The notes below the pieces were generated by a model. The model was not told the origin of the DNA. It did not search any database and was given only the letters and a program-made list of their open reading frames with translations. 64,000 nucleotides of DNA, from the NCBI RefSeq assembly GCF_028453695.1, contig NC_135778.1, positions 9,112,244-9,176,243 on the forward strand, given 5' to 3'. The translations under genes and the position numbers were made by a program. Below are positions 33,526-44,255 of this stretch, in pieces. This stretch comes from Augochlora pura (lineage: Eukaryota > Arthropoda > Insecta > Hymenoptera > Halictidae). Every line of letters starts with the position of its first letter. The first letter of the stretch is position 1.

Positions 33526-33626
33526 CTTAAACCACTCCGGGTATATCGCGCTGATGGTGTCCAGAAGATCCTGGTCGAGCTGAATCCTCCAGAACGGGGA
33601 GCCGCTGTCCAACCTGTGGCCAGACT
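33526..33626 (-). CDS. internal exon of an unidentified protein-coding gene (first visible exon)
   Basis: On the minus strand the acceptor is TTTTTGTTATTGCAG before AGTCTGG, and the donor is TGGTTTAAG|GTAAGCGG, both very good matches to insect splice sites. The 101 nt contribute two bases of a split codon and 33 codons. The peptide includes LDSGSPFWRIQLDQDLLDT and ends AIYPEWFK. It has the alternating hydrophobic pattern and aromatic residues of a folded, conserved segment, unlike the two exons that follow. It leaves in phase 0 into the exon at 33186-33406. I do not recognise the family. Confidence 0.78.
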
Positions 33627-33664
33627 CTGCAATAACAAAAATAAACTGGTCAATGGCTGTCCAA

Positions 33665-33785
33665 CAATTAATTCGATTTATGCGATTCAATTTTATTACA
33701 TTCGATTTTCGTGATTTAATTTTATTACATTCGATTTACGCGATTGAATTTTATTACATTTGATTTCAATCGAATTAATATTTAA
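33665..33785. repeat. tandem repeat, unit about 36 bp, three copies
   Basis: TTTTATTACATTCGATTT with (A/T)(T/C)GCGATT(C/G)AA linkers repeats three times just upstream (minus strand) of an exon acceptor. Confidence 0.7.
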
Positions 33786-34985
33786 GTCGAATAAATCAGT
33801 CGAGACGATTATGGCAAGGTTATGTCATTTATGACATTTTTAATTGTTTAAGTTCTTTTGTAGGAAACAATGTGTGATCGAAGTTGAGAATTAATTAGGT
33901 TGTTTTGACAGAGTATCGAGGATGACGACGGAATGAATTCTTTCTAGTTGAATATTTTAAAAAGCCGCTAGCGATTCTTACGAGGGGACCTCGAAGGAAC
34001 AGTGAAGAGACCTAACACCGGTCGCGAAGCCCCTCGAAGAAACAACGCCGTCGTTCGGGCGGTTCTATTATATGGTTCGGCCGGTACGGCGGAGCCGACC
34101 TCATCGATCACGGTGGCGAATCCTTGTCCGATTAAATATAGGATTTAGAGTGTGCAAGCGCGCACGACCCACCGCGCGAAGGCTGACCGGTCGGGGGCCC
34201 TTAGGAGTCATTCCCACCGCATAAGGGCTAATGGTACCCCGACGACCAATAGCCCGGAGGCGTATCAAAACCTCGCGGAATGCCGGCCGACCGTTTCTTT
34301 CGTGGATTCCGCGGGATTCCCTGCCTAATTTAAACGTTCGTCCCTGCCGGGCCGCGCGGCGGAAGGGATCGGGCCTCTCTGGACACGGCGCGGACGAAGG
34401 ACGAGGAATCTCTCCCCGCCTCGTCCTCTCTCTCTCCCTCTCTCTCTCTCTCTCTATTTCTTTCTTTCTCTTTCCCTGTTTCTCTTTTCGTCTTTCTCTT
34501 TCTTTCACTTTTCGTCTTTCCCTTTCTTTCTCTTTTCGTCTTTCTCTGTTCGTCTCTCTTCCTCGAGCTACTTCAAGAGATAGAGAGGGAGAGGGAGAGA
34601 GAGAGAAAGAGAGAGGGAGAGAGAAATATAGGAGGGGGAGACGGGGAGCTGGAACACCTCGTTACGACGACATTCTACGGGCGAGACGCGTGCCCTGCCT
34701 TCGTGATCGAGCCTAAGAGAGGACCGGGAGAGCGGAAAAAGGAGGAAGAGGGCTCCCGCGGGACTTTCGGACTCCTTACCGACAGAAAACACGGGTTCGG
34801 AACAGTCCTTGATCTCCCGGGCTCGCGGACGCGCACGGAAAAACGCGGTTTTCTTGCGTTTCGCGGCCCCCACCTTTTTGTACACCCGGCCGGCGGAGCT
34901 TCGTTAAACGATCACGCTCCTATAAAGGACGCGGATTATTGTTTATCCCGGCGACCATAAGAGAGGAGACACTCGGCGCTCGGTG
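33786..34985. other. GC-rich island with CT and GA microsatellites
   Basis: AT-rich to about 33960, then CpG-rich. A CT-rich tract at about 34420-34560 is followed by a GA-rich tract at 34577-34640, giving an inverted purine/pyrimidine arrangement. On the minus strand a possible donor (GTAAGG) occurs at 34779-34774, discussed in the findings. Long Arg/Glu and Leu/Ser frames here come from the microsatellites. Confidence 0.5.
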
Positions 34986-35175
34986 GTCTGCCGCCTTCTC
35001 TCTCTCTCTCTCTCTTTCTCCCTCCTTATCGCGGCGCTTGAGATCGTAAGTTTTAATTGCGACATGTTGGAAAGATGATTTTTACATTTTTGTTGTAGAT
35101 ATTATTGTATTGTTGATACTATTGTATTGTTGATACTATTGTATTGTTGATACTATTATTATATTGTAGATATTA
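34986..35175. repeat. CT tract and 17-bp tandem repeat
   Basis: A CT microsatellite occupies about 34998-35022. ATTGTATTGTTGATACT then repeats three to four times at 35097-35160. Confidence 0.75.
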
Positions 35176-35769
35176 TTATATAGTGACAGCAAAATCAATT
35201 AAATAAATGGCAATTTGAAGTGGGAGCCTTTAAACGCAGCAACTTTTGATAAGAAGTTTTGGCAACGTCGACTGCAATTTTTGAACTAAAAAAATTCTTA
35301 GCAATGTAATCCAACAATTTCTATCAAAACTATGGTTTCACAGAAAATTCTCTACATCACGCGAAATTGCAAGAGAAGCTACTCACTTGGATCGTTGATT
35401 TTGAAGGTGGTCTAAGTTCATTTAAACAAAAATGAGGGATCACGTAAAATTTATGCTTAATTCAGTATAAACTGTTTATTAGTTATTACTAGCTAATATT
35501 TAACATCTTACAAAATACCAATGCTTCATTCAATTTAAAATTGCCTGGTATAAAAAATTACGTAGCCATTGATTATGAAAATGCTACGAGACCAATGTAT
35601 GTACTTCATTTTCCTCCAAAAATAGCTAATTTTAATATTTAAAAATAGGTTATTTTCTTACAATGAATAATATTATGATAAATAATTATATAATATAATT
35701 AATAACATTATTTATATATATAAATTAGACATTGATAAATTAATAGAAACATCCCCTAACCTAGCATAA
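35176..35769. other. AT-rich gene-free stretch
   Basis: AT-rich. No feature recognised. Confidence 0.5.
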
Positions 35770-35962
35770 TTAACCCATACCTTTCGACACATATACTACC
35801 CTTCAATTATCTCAAATCACAATGAACACAACCTTACATAACCTATACCTTTCGACACACATGCTACCCTTCAACTATCTCAAACCTCAATTAACATAAC
35901 TTGACATAACCTATACCTTCGACATATGTATACTACCCTTTAACTATCTCAAACCTCAATTA
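35770..35962. repeat. tandem repeat, unit about 75 bp, three copies
   Basis: CCTATACCTTTCGACACA, CTACCCTTCAACTATCTCAA and CCTCAATTAACATAAC recur in order three times with few differences. Confidence 0.8.
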
Positions 35963-36700
35963 AGTGCAAAATAATTTTGCAGTATAAAACCGACTATTAA
36001 AAATGAACAAATCCATTCATCTTCCACCATCCATCGAACAGAATTTTAAAAGCATTCGGACACCCGAACAGACCCCTCTCGAAATCTTCATCGCTTCATC
36101 CAGTGTACCCGACGTCGATACCCGCCGCACGTCGAGGGGTTAAACGCTCTAAACGATTCTCCAAGGAGTGGTCAGTTCGCTCGAAAAAAGGGGTCAGTCC
36201 TCGGGACCTTGGGGGACCCGGAGGGAGGGCCCCGAGCAGGGAGGACACGATTTCACCTTAACCCGATAAGTGATTAGTGGGCCGCGGTGCCGGCCGGAGC
36301 GGAATAAATGCTCAATCAGTATGCGCACGCCGGACAATCCGCTGTAAATCACGCCGTGAATCATTCGTCGACATAAATCTAGCGTGTCCTCTCTCTCTCT
36401 CTTTCTCTCCCCCTCCCCCTCTTGGTTCGGCCTGGGCTGATCAATGCGATTCCAACCGGTCCGACACATTAGTCGAACGCTCCGCGTCGTTTACAGTTTA
36501 CGGGACACGCATATCGGGTCCACCCGGCCGTTTCGTCTCCGAAGAATCTCTCAGGGTTCGTCTTCTTCCTCTCCTCCCCCCCCTCCCTATGGAAAGCGTC
36601 CACGATCACTGGCGATCTAATGCCGGCGATCGAGAACGATCTATCACCTTGATCGGCGACGCCTCGTTCCGATAACGACGCGACAGCTTCGGATCGTAGC
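35963..36700. other. GC-rich island with CT tract
   Basis: CpG-rich from about 36050, with a CT tract at 36390-36420. On the minus strand a frame with the peptide RRMIHGVIYSGLSGVRILIE (about 36290-36370) looks unusually protein-like, but no strong splice pair frames it, so it is not called. Confidence 0.4.
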
Positions 36701-37779
36701 TCTCTTCGGATGGGAATTGTGTACTTCGTTGCTGAGAAATTCTTTTATGGGGACCACGGTGCTATGTTTCGGGGGAACGAAGATCTGGAGATTCGTTGAT
36801 TAACCATTTATGGGTATGGGTAATTTTTAGGTTTTTTAGGTGCTTTTGTATCGACGATTTACCAAATAATTTTAATTTTTCTCCAGGTCGCTTTCAATAT
36901 TAATAATTTTTGTTTCATGGAGTCTGTATCTATACGATTTTTTATTAAATTTTACTTGAACGATGTTATTATTTTCAAGGTTTCGTTGCCGTTCTTTGTA
37001 GTATATTTTATAGTATATAGCATATTTATATTGTTTTTTTTTCAGTATTATATACTAGTGTACTACTGATAAATGTTCTGGTTTTTGATAGATGGTCAAT
37101 GAATATTCTTATATATAATTAATTCTGCGCAGAAGGTGGATTGTTTAAGGTCTTTGAGATAATTAATAAAAATATCGATGATGGTTAACAGCACCCTGAA
37201 ATATTAAAGCAAAAATGAAATGAAATCACTTTGGGCGAGGATTCAATTACTTTTCCGTGGAGCTATTTGAACTTTAGGTAGCTTAAATTCAAGCTGAAAG
37301 TGTCTACTTTACGATGCCACAAGCTACATTACCGTGAAACGGTCTGGGATTTTTTGATGATTTTTTGAATCAAACTATCGGTGGTATTAGGCCGTCTGGG
37401 GCTCATTTTTGAACTTGAATTTTGGGCGAGAATTTCTCACAAAAGACATCTATCCTATGCCTCTACGATATATCGATGCAACTTTCTAATAAATGAATTA
37501 TTATTTATTACGAAGACGATCGCTTCGGTTCCACGGCGATCAAATGAGCAAATCATCGAGTTACAGTCCGAGCACCGGCGAAATCGAAGATTAAAGGGAC
37601 GAGGATTAAAGCCCTGAGCCAAGTTCCGGAAGTTAAATTTGAAGGCACAAATATTGAAGATCGAGGGGGGAGGGGTAGAGGTTCAAGTCAATGTCGAAGT
37701 GCAAGCATGAAAGTTCGAACTCGGGCAATCTTCTGGGGGTCCGCGCTTCATATTTCATTTTTGATTTTGAACTTGATTT
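36701..37779. other. AT-rich gene-free stretch
   Basis: Mostly AT-rich, mixed from 37370 to 37760. Two frames of 66-78 codons have no recognised motif. Confidence 0.45.
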
Positions 37780-37838
37780 TATAAGCACTGCAAGTTGTCG
37801 CAGATAGATATTTAAGAAAAATATTCGGCCCACATAGG
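37780..37838 (-). mobile_element. TTAA-type MITE end, shared with 48133
   Basis: In reverse complement the end reads TTAACCCTATGTGGGCCGAA followed by TTTTTCTTAAATATCTATCT. The end at 48133-48180 reads TTAACCCTTTATGGGTCGAA and then TTTTCTTAAATAGCTATCT. The two are clearly the same element end, in opposite orientations. Confidence 0.6.
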
Positions 37839-38299
37839 GTTAAATAAATGGAGATTATTCTAGAATTAACAAAAGCATTAATAAATAACTATGCATAAAG
37901 TATCGTTGAAAATACGTCTAGGTATAAATCTGGATATAATCTGAGTATTTAATTTCGATCGAATATCATTGTAATAATTACACTGTTTTACATTCCCAGG
38001 AATAATTTCTTTCTCCATAATAATAAAATACTATTTCCACGAAGCTTTGTATATTGAAAAATAAAATAAAGTAAAATACATATAAGTATAAATAAATATA
38101 ACAAGTAAACCAGCGAAGGTGTCACGTCGTCACATTTCTATTAAGGATCATTTACTGTATTTCGTCATAAAGTTACACGTACCCAACTATACATATCTTG
38201 TAACATTGTACAATACATGCGTTACCGTGAGATTCCACCATTTTTTAATAAATTCTAACAGTACATCTACGCAACAATCTTTTAAATCTAAACATTATT
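37839..38299. other. AT-rich gene-free stretch
   Basis: AT-rich. May include the decayed body of the MITE whose right end follows. No gene. Confidence 0.45.
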
Positions 38300-38362
38300 A
38301 TTATAAAAATTAAGAACAATTTTAGCGGTGCCTCAGTCTCGCCACTCGAGCGCAAAGAGATA
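38300..38362 (+). mobile_element. piggyBac-type MITE fragment (right end)
   Basis: AACAATTTTAGCGGTGCCTC and CGCCACTCGAGCGCAAAGAG match the right end of the copy at 9165-9212. The target site has decayed (ATAG) and the left end is not recognised. Confidence 0.55.
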
Positions 38363-39160
38363 GCTTCATCGCCTACTCGTCGCACGATATTTCGCCTATA
38401 GTACCTATTATTTCGCCTATAGATCGCATAAATCAAGTATCACAGCCGCTAGTACACTAAACGATTGGTATTTAGCGATCTTATTCGCAAACCGCCGCTT
38501 CCATCGTCCAACCCCTTGCTCCCCCCCTTTCCATCCGCGAGAATAGTCCGCGCCATTCCGACTTTATCCGTTTCACACTCGGAGATGAAGCGTCTCACGC
38601 GACGAACATGTTCCAGATATTAATAGCAAGCGTATAAACGCGATACCGGGCGACTGGTTCCCCGTCAGCTCACCAAAGTCCGGCTCGCATAATTAAGATA
38701 ATATAGGGCCGTACACGGCTCCGATCCCCGCCGATCGAATACTAATTACCTTCCGTGTTACGTTCGCGTGTGGAGGACGATCCTCCGGCGATCCTGCTCT
38801 CGGCTACTGGTTCTCGCGGTCTTAAGTGGAAAAAAGGGGTAAGGAGACGTTTTCTAGCCGAGGACTGCCGAGCTAGAAAAAAGCCGAGAGGGATCCTGAG
38901 TGGCGAACGGGAGTCGTCAGGAGCACACGGGGGACAGGAGAGGCTCGGCAAGAACCGGGACCCACGAAAACAATAACAAACCACGGTTGAGTGGGACCAA
39001 CGCTGATCGAACGGGCCCCAGGAACGCCGGCACTCCCGTCACGGTCGCTATATATTCCATGGAAGATCCCGAATGCGAAATGCATTCCTTGGGCCACGGC
39101 AGCGGCCGCCCGTCGAAATTCGGGCAAATAAATCTCGCGCTTCGGTCCTCCCCGCCTTCG
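38363..39160. other. GC-rich island
   Basis: A 14-bp direct repeat TATTTCGCCTATAG lies at about 38388 and 38409. CpG-rich sequence follows from 38480. No gene recognised. Confidence 0.45.
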
Positions 39161-39735
39161 GCATCTCTTTCTCTCTGTCTATCTTTCTCTCTATCGCTCT
39201 GTTTTTCTGCCTCACTCTCCTTTTTTCTTTCTCTATGTCTCTCTTACTCTGTATCTCTCCTCTCTATCTCTCTTTATCTCTATCTCTCTATATTTATTTT
39301 TCTCTATCTCTCTATTTCTCTTTCCCTCTATATTTATTTTTCTCTATCTCTCTATCTCTCTTTCTCTGTATAGTTATTTTTCTCTATCTCTCTATCTCTC
39401 TTTCTCTGTATATTTATTTTTCTCTATCTCTCTATCTCTCTTTCTCTGTATATTTATTTTTCTCTATCTCTTTCTCTCTCTGTATTTATTTCTCTCTACC
39501 TCTCCTTCTCTCTATATTTATTTCTCTCCTTCTCTCTATATTTATTTCTCTCTTTCTCTCTATATTTATTTCTCTTTATCTCCCTTTTTCTCTGTCTCTA
39601 TATCTCTCTATTTCTCTTTCTCTTCTATATTTATTTCTCTCTATCTCTTTATCACTCTATTTCTCTCTCTCTCTCTCTTTCTGTTTTTCTCTTTCTATTT
39701 TTCTTTCTCTCCCCTCTCTGTCTCTCTCACCCTCT
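39161..39735. repeat. CT-rich array with about 50-bp higher-order unit
   Basis: Words such as TCTCTATCTCTCTATCTCTC alternate with TATATTTATTTTTCTC at intervals of about 50 bp, many times. This yields a plus-strand frame of 372 codons that is almost pure Ser/Leu/Phe/Ile/Tyr and is not a gene. Confidence 0.85.
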
Positions 39736-39740
39736 CTCAC

Positions 39741-39888
39741 CCTGCCGGCGTCTTCTTCGTCGTTGTCTTTCGGTTCTGCGTCTTTTTCGCCCTCTTCTTC
39801 CTCCACCTTCTCCGCCTCGTTTTTCTTCCTCCTCTGCTTCTTCTTCTTCTTCTTCTCGCTTGCTCGAGATCCTTCGATCTCCGATCCA
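39741..39888 (-). CDS. candidate exon with Lys/Glu-rich coding sequence
   Basis: On the minus strand a pyrimidine-rich CTGTCTGTCTCGTTGTGCAAG precedes the segment (its last bases TTGTGCAAG being the acceptor) and GGCAGG|GTGAGAGA is a good donor. One frame reads GSEIEGSRASEKKK, then a basic run and KVEEEEGEKDAEPKDNDEED, ending AGR in phase 0. The other two frames are almost pure Arg/Gly or Arg/Thr. The style resembles the charged linker encoded at 33186-33406, and it is on the same strand and upstream. However, GAAGAA-type repeats can give such peptides by chance, and the exit phase does not fit the exon at 33526-33626 directly. Confidence 0.33.
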
Positions 39889-40439
39889 CTTGCACAACGA
39901 CAGACAGGCCCGTCCGCGGGGAACATGCTCGCGAGTATACGTACACGTGTACAAGTCCGCGCCAGAGAACCTGCGCGCGGTTTACTATACTGGGTGGCTC
40001 TGTTTTCGGCTGGGAGTAGACTGGATGGTATTCGATTCGATAGAGTGAGTTTTGGCATTGATACTTTTGGGACGGATCAACGATCTTGGTTTTTGTTCGA
40101 ATTTATAGATGATAATATCGGGCAATTGAAAAATTTACTTAGACTATGGACAATTGCTATTACTTTGTGTATGGAGTTGTTCGAAGTTTAAATTTCGAGT
40201 GGTTTTTGTGATTTATGGTGTTTCTGTTTTATGGGGTGTTTGTGGTTGAGTTCGAGATACGTGTTTGGGTCTTGCAATTTATGTGTTAAAACTTTTTTTA
40301 GAATTGTTATTAAGATATAAGCAAGGTTATAAAAATCTAAAATCGTTCTTCTGACTCACTGTGTCTTCGTTTTATATAATTTTATTTCCAAATACGTGAT
40401 TGAGACCTTTCATTCAATGTTAAAGTTTTTATAAAAATA
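39889..40439. other. mixed then AT-rich stretch
   Basis: CpG-rich to about 40050, then AT-rich. No feature recognised. Confidence 0.4.
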
Positions 40440-40532
40440 TAAGAAAGGTTGATAATGTATAAATTACTTTGAAAAGTGGTCTAAGAATTTTTAATGACGT
40501 CTGAGAGTCGTCATTCGAGAGCAAAGGGTTAA
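40440..40532 (+). mobile_element. piggyBac-type MITE fragment (right end)
   Basis: GTCGTCATTCGAGAGCAAAG followed by GGTTAA (TTAA at 40529-40532) is the family right end. The left end is not recognised. Confidence 0.5.
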
Positions 40533-41120
40533 CACTGAAACTATCAAACCGATCTAAATGACTGGTTTTTAATTCTTCTTCTAGAGTCCCTGATGTTGTA
40601 AAAATACTTCTAGAAGACACTTTTATATAATTGTTTTTATTCAAGTATATATTGCACTAGACATTGCACAAAGTTTAAATAAATCAAATTTTAGCAACGC
40701 TGTAAAATAATATTCATAAATCCTCTTTAGAGTTCAGTAGCTCTATTTTCAATTTAATATTTTCAAAATTAATGTCCAAAAGTTTGATAACAATTACATA
40801 TATAATCAGGATCTTTTCTAAACTTTAAAACAGTTTCTCTTTCAACTATGTAATGAAATTAATAAAAGTATATTTCTAAAAAGCTATTAATACTTGTCCC
40901 GAATATAATATATTTATTCAACACATTTATTTCTTGGCACAAAAATCACAGTAAAAATAGTAATAAAATCCCGACTGTATATGTTACTATTATTATTTCT
41001 ACAAACAGTGCGTTTTACAAAGTAAACATTTTAAGAAAATATAGTTTCAATATCTCAGAAATCTACTATTAATATCTATTAATTCAAATAGCTATTGTCA
41101 AGAGACTAATTCCACGAACA
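40533..41120. other. AT-rich gene-free stretch
   Basis: AT-rich. Nothing recognised. Confidence 0.5.
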
Positions 41121-42540
41121 ATTTAATGTCACTCGAGATCTGAACTCGAACTCCCGCAGCACTCTAATTCCCACTGTTTCCCCAGTATGTCACTGCCTTC
41201 CCAAGGTGCGCGCTCCGTTTCGAGAGAAAGAAAAAAATTGCACGGCGCAGCAGCGGGATAAACAGTGACATTAATCTCCGGCATCAATAACATGGAACAG
41301 AAGCATTTGAGGAACTGCGTTTGTGACATTCCTCCACCAACGTGATCGGTAGAATAGATTGGTCAACCGGCGGCCGTGTGCAACGTTTACAGGTACCACG
41401 CGCGTTGTACTTTCGTAACACTTCTGCGCTACGAAATCTTCGAATCCGCCGGCCGCGATGTACACGGTGTCCCGCGATTCAACCGGTTAGTTTATCGACG
41501 AGAGAATTTATAGATTATAAAATAAATAGATCACAGAGATTCGTTGCCTTTTTCTGTAGAAAGATTGCTAAGAGAGACTGTAAACAATTTGTAATATCCT
41601 TAGACAATGTTCAATATAGAACTAATAATAAGTAATATAGAAAATATGTAAAATAATAAATTAATAAGCTAATAAACCTGCATTTGCTAAATAAACTGTC
41701 TGGTTTGAAGCATTAACAAACAAATGATTAAATAATTGGTTCTGCTGTTTCTGGGTGATTCGAATGGAAAATAATGTTAAATTTGCTGCGATTTAAGCTG
41801 CGGTGTGTCAGTAACACATGTTTGCAATAATAATTAGATTGAGGAACTTTATGCAAAATAAAATGGGACAGGCTAATTTTTTTCTTAACGCTAGGTTTAT
41901 CGAGCTCGACAAAGTGATTTATTTTTAAATTTACGATTATTATAATTAATTATTATATGTATTACTTAAATGTTTAATTTGTAGACATTTAATTTTATCT
42001 TGAACAATTTTTTATATGATCGAATTGTTCAATTCTTTTAACAACTTCACTGTTTTCTAATTCAAGTAATTGTTTATATTACAGATTTCTAAAATTCGCA
42101 GTTTATTTATAACTTATTTGTTTAATGTCTATGTCACTTGTTGCAAATATTACGATAACATATGTTCAAGAATAAATGTCTCATTTTTCATTTTAAAAAG
42201 TAATACTTAGTCTGTAACATATAATATTATATTTAATTTATAATATGCAATAACAATAATAATAATAATAATAATGATAATAATAATATAACAAAATAAT
42301 ATAATACTGCGATATAAAATATAATACACAATGCACTGCTAACAATTAGAAATAATTTTTAATTTTATTTAATGTATCAATTTCCATCCCACTTTACGAC
42401 AATTAAAGATATAAACATTTTATGAAACCGTGTCAAAAGCAACGTCGCAGCTCCTAAAACTATGAAGACAAGCCAGAACAATGTACCAAACGACCAAATA
42501 GTTGGAAACTCAAAGCACGGTAGACATCGTTGTTAAATCA
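41121..42540. other. small GC-rich segment then long AT-rich stretch
   Basis: GC-richer from 41120 to 41500, AT-rich afterwards, with an (AAT)n microsatellite at about 42252-42290. No gene. Confidence 0.5.
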
Positions 42541-43237
42541 GGCGGAGACACCCGAACCTTAATTAGAGGACGCATCGAGGGTGTCCGTAGGGCTCATCGA
42601 GCGACACCCCGACGGTAGGGGAGAGAGTCCGGAGGGGCCGGTTTCGAAGGCCGCTTCGCGATAAACACCCAGTACAGGCGGAATGGTACACGTGGACGTG
42701 TGGGGACAGGTAGGCCGCGGGGCGCGTGTGCGTGGACCGCTTACGTGCGTACAGAGTTTCCGTGGAGCACGTGCGTGTTCGCCCTTGCCGTTCGAACCGG
42801 AGAAGGCTCTGAGTCACTCTCTCGTCAGGGCCCTGCGCGCTGGTAGCCGCGAAAAACTGCACGCTGCACTTCGGGAATGTCGTTGGCATGTACAGGGTGT
42901 TCCCCTTTGCTGCCCGTCTGGCCGGCCGACAAGAACGGCGACGGTTCGCATCGGGATTTCTCCTTCCCCCTTTACTTCTCTTTTCTTTTTTTTCTCTCTC
43001 TCTCTCTCTCTCTCCCCTCCCCTCCGTGCCCGCCGCCTTTATCCAGAGAGCCCTTTCGGAGAACCTTCCGAGCCGCGGGCTCTTCCTACTATCGACGTGG
43101 CCGTTCGCGGACCGTTCGCCCGCTCGGGGAAACCTCTTCGTGGAAAAGCCGTTCTTTCGCGATTACGTAAACACGCGGGCTCCTCGGACGATTTGCCTCG
43201 GACAGAGCAATGGCGCGATCGCTCGACGCCTCGATCT
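42541..43237. other. GC-rich island with CT tract
   Basis: CpG-rich, with a CT tract at about 42990-43014. A 201-codon plus-strand frame spans it but overlaps three other frames and has no domain. No gene called. Confidence 0.45.
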
Positions 43238-43477
43238 TTAACCCTTTCCACCGTGTGGCGCCACTATAAATTGCTACAGTGTTTTTAGAAATAATCGTAA
43301 AATAATTGTAATATCAGATTCGTTTATATTTAGAGATTGTTTAAATCAGAAGTATTCTAGTTGCTGGTAAGATCAGTTTCGCATGTGTAAATTGCAATAA
43401 ATTATATAGAAATAGAAACAGAGATCAGAAAATATGTTTAGAATTTTATGAAAATTGCTTCGAGTGCAAAGGGTTAA
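43238..43477 (+). mobile_element. complete piggyBac-type MITE, 240 bp
   Basis: Flanked by intact TTAA on both sides. The left end reads CCCTTTCCACCGTGTGGCGC and the right end GCTTCGAGTGCAAAGGG. The interior is AT-rich and non-coding. Confidence 0.75.
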
Positions 43478-44139
43478 CCGTGCGACTGCGCTGTTTTAAC
43501 ATATTCTGTGCGGAAAAGAGTTAACCTTTTGATATACAAATTGATGTGTTTGAAATATATTATTTAACCCTTTGATGTAACATTTTCTTTAATGGTACCA
43601 CCATTCGAAATTTTTCTATTGTAATGATTTCTTAGAAGGCACCGATAATTAATGTTTATTTACATTTACTCGAATGGTTAAATATCGATGAGAAGGGACT
43701 AGAATTCTATTCTAAAGAACAGTATAATAACTAATAAGTTATTAATTGTAATTCGAGTTAAAGATACAGTTATGCCAAGGCTATGTTAAATATTAATGAG
43801 AAGGGATTAGAATTTTATTCTAATTTTAAAGAACAGTATTATAACTATATTTAATAAGTTATGAATTTTAATTTGATTCAATGACATAGTTATGTCAAGG
43901 TATGTATCTACGCCAGACATATAATTTATATTTATTATATGGCAAGCGTTACTTCAATTTTTAAATATTCCAATTAATAGCAAAATTACTGTATAATAAA
44001 CTGGTTCTATTAAGATCTCTGAACAATTTCAAATCACTTTAAAAAATCCATTGCATTAAAAACAAAGCTGTAAAATACTTTCTGCCAGTGATTGTACATA
44101 AACCGGCTCATTAAATAAATTAAAAAAACCATCGTCGAT
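43478..44139. other. AT-rich stretch with two further TTAA-CCCTTTGAT ends
   Basis: TTAA then CCTTTTGATATAC at 43521, and TTAA then CCCTTTGATGTAACATTT at 43564, resemble the end at 17596. No partner ends are seen. A loose repeat of GAGAAGGGA(C/T)TAGAATT(C/T)TAT occurs at about 43690 and 43798. Confidence 0.4.
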
Positions 44140-44255
44140 ATATATAAATATAATATACCTATACAAAAAGTATATATAAAGTACACCTGGTATGTATAAA
44201 AAGTATATATAAAATACACCTAGTACGTATAAAAAGCACACCTAAAATATACCAC
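44140..44255. repeat. tandem repeat, unit about 41 bp, three copies
   Basis: GTATAAAAAGTATATATAAA followed by (G/A)TACACCT(G/A)GTA recurs three times with increasing change. Confidence 0.7.

Noticed and set aside
38438..38447. TATCACAGCC, the 5' end of the miR-2/miR-13 family
   Set aside because: Only ten bases match, and no complementary arm that would form a precursor hairpin lies on either side.
39073..40191. 372-codon plus-strand open frame
   Set aside because: Most of it is a CT-rich microsatellite read as Ser/Leu/Phe/Tyr; there is no domain and the frame follows the repeat.
42888..42905. TACAGGGTGTTCCC as a transposon terminus
   Set aside because: It resembles some Tc1/mariner ends, but there is no partner end or transposase remnant nearby and the site is inside a GC island.
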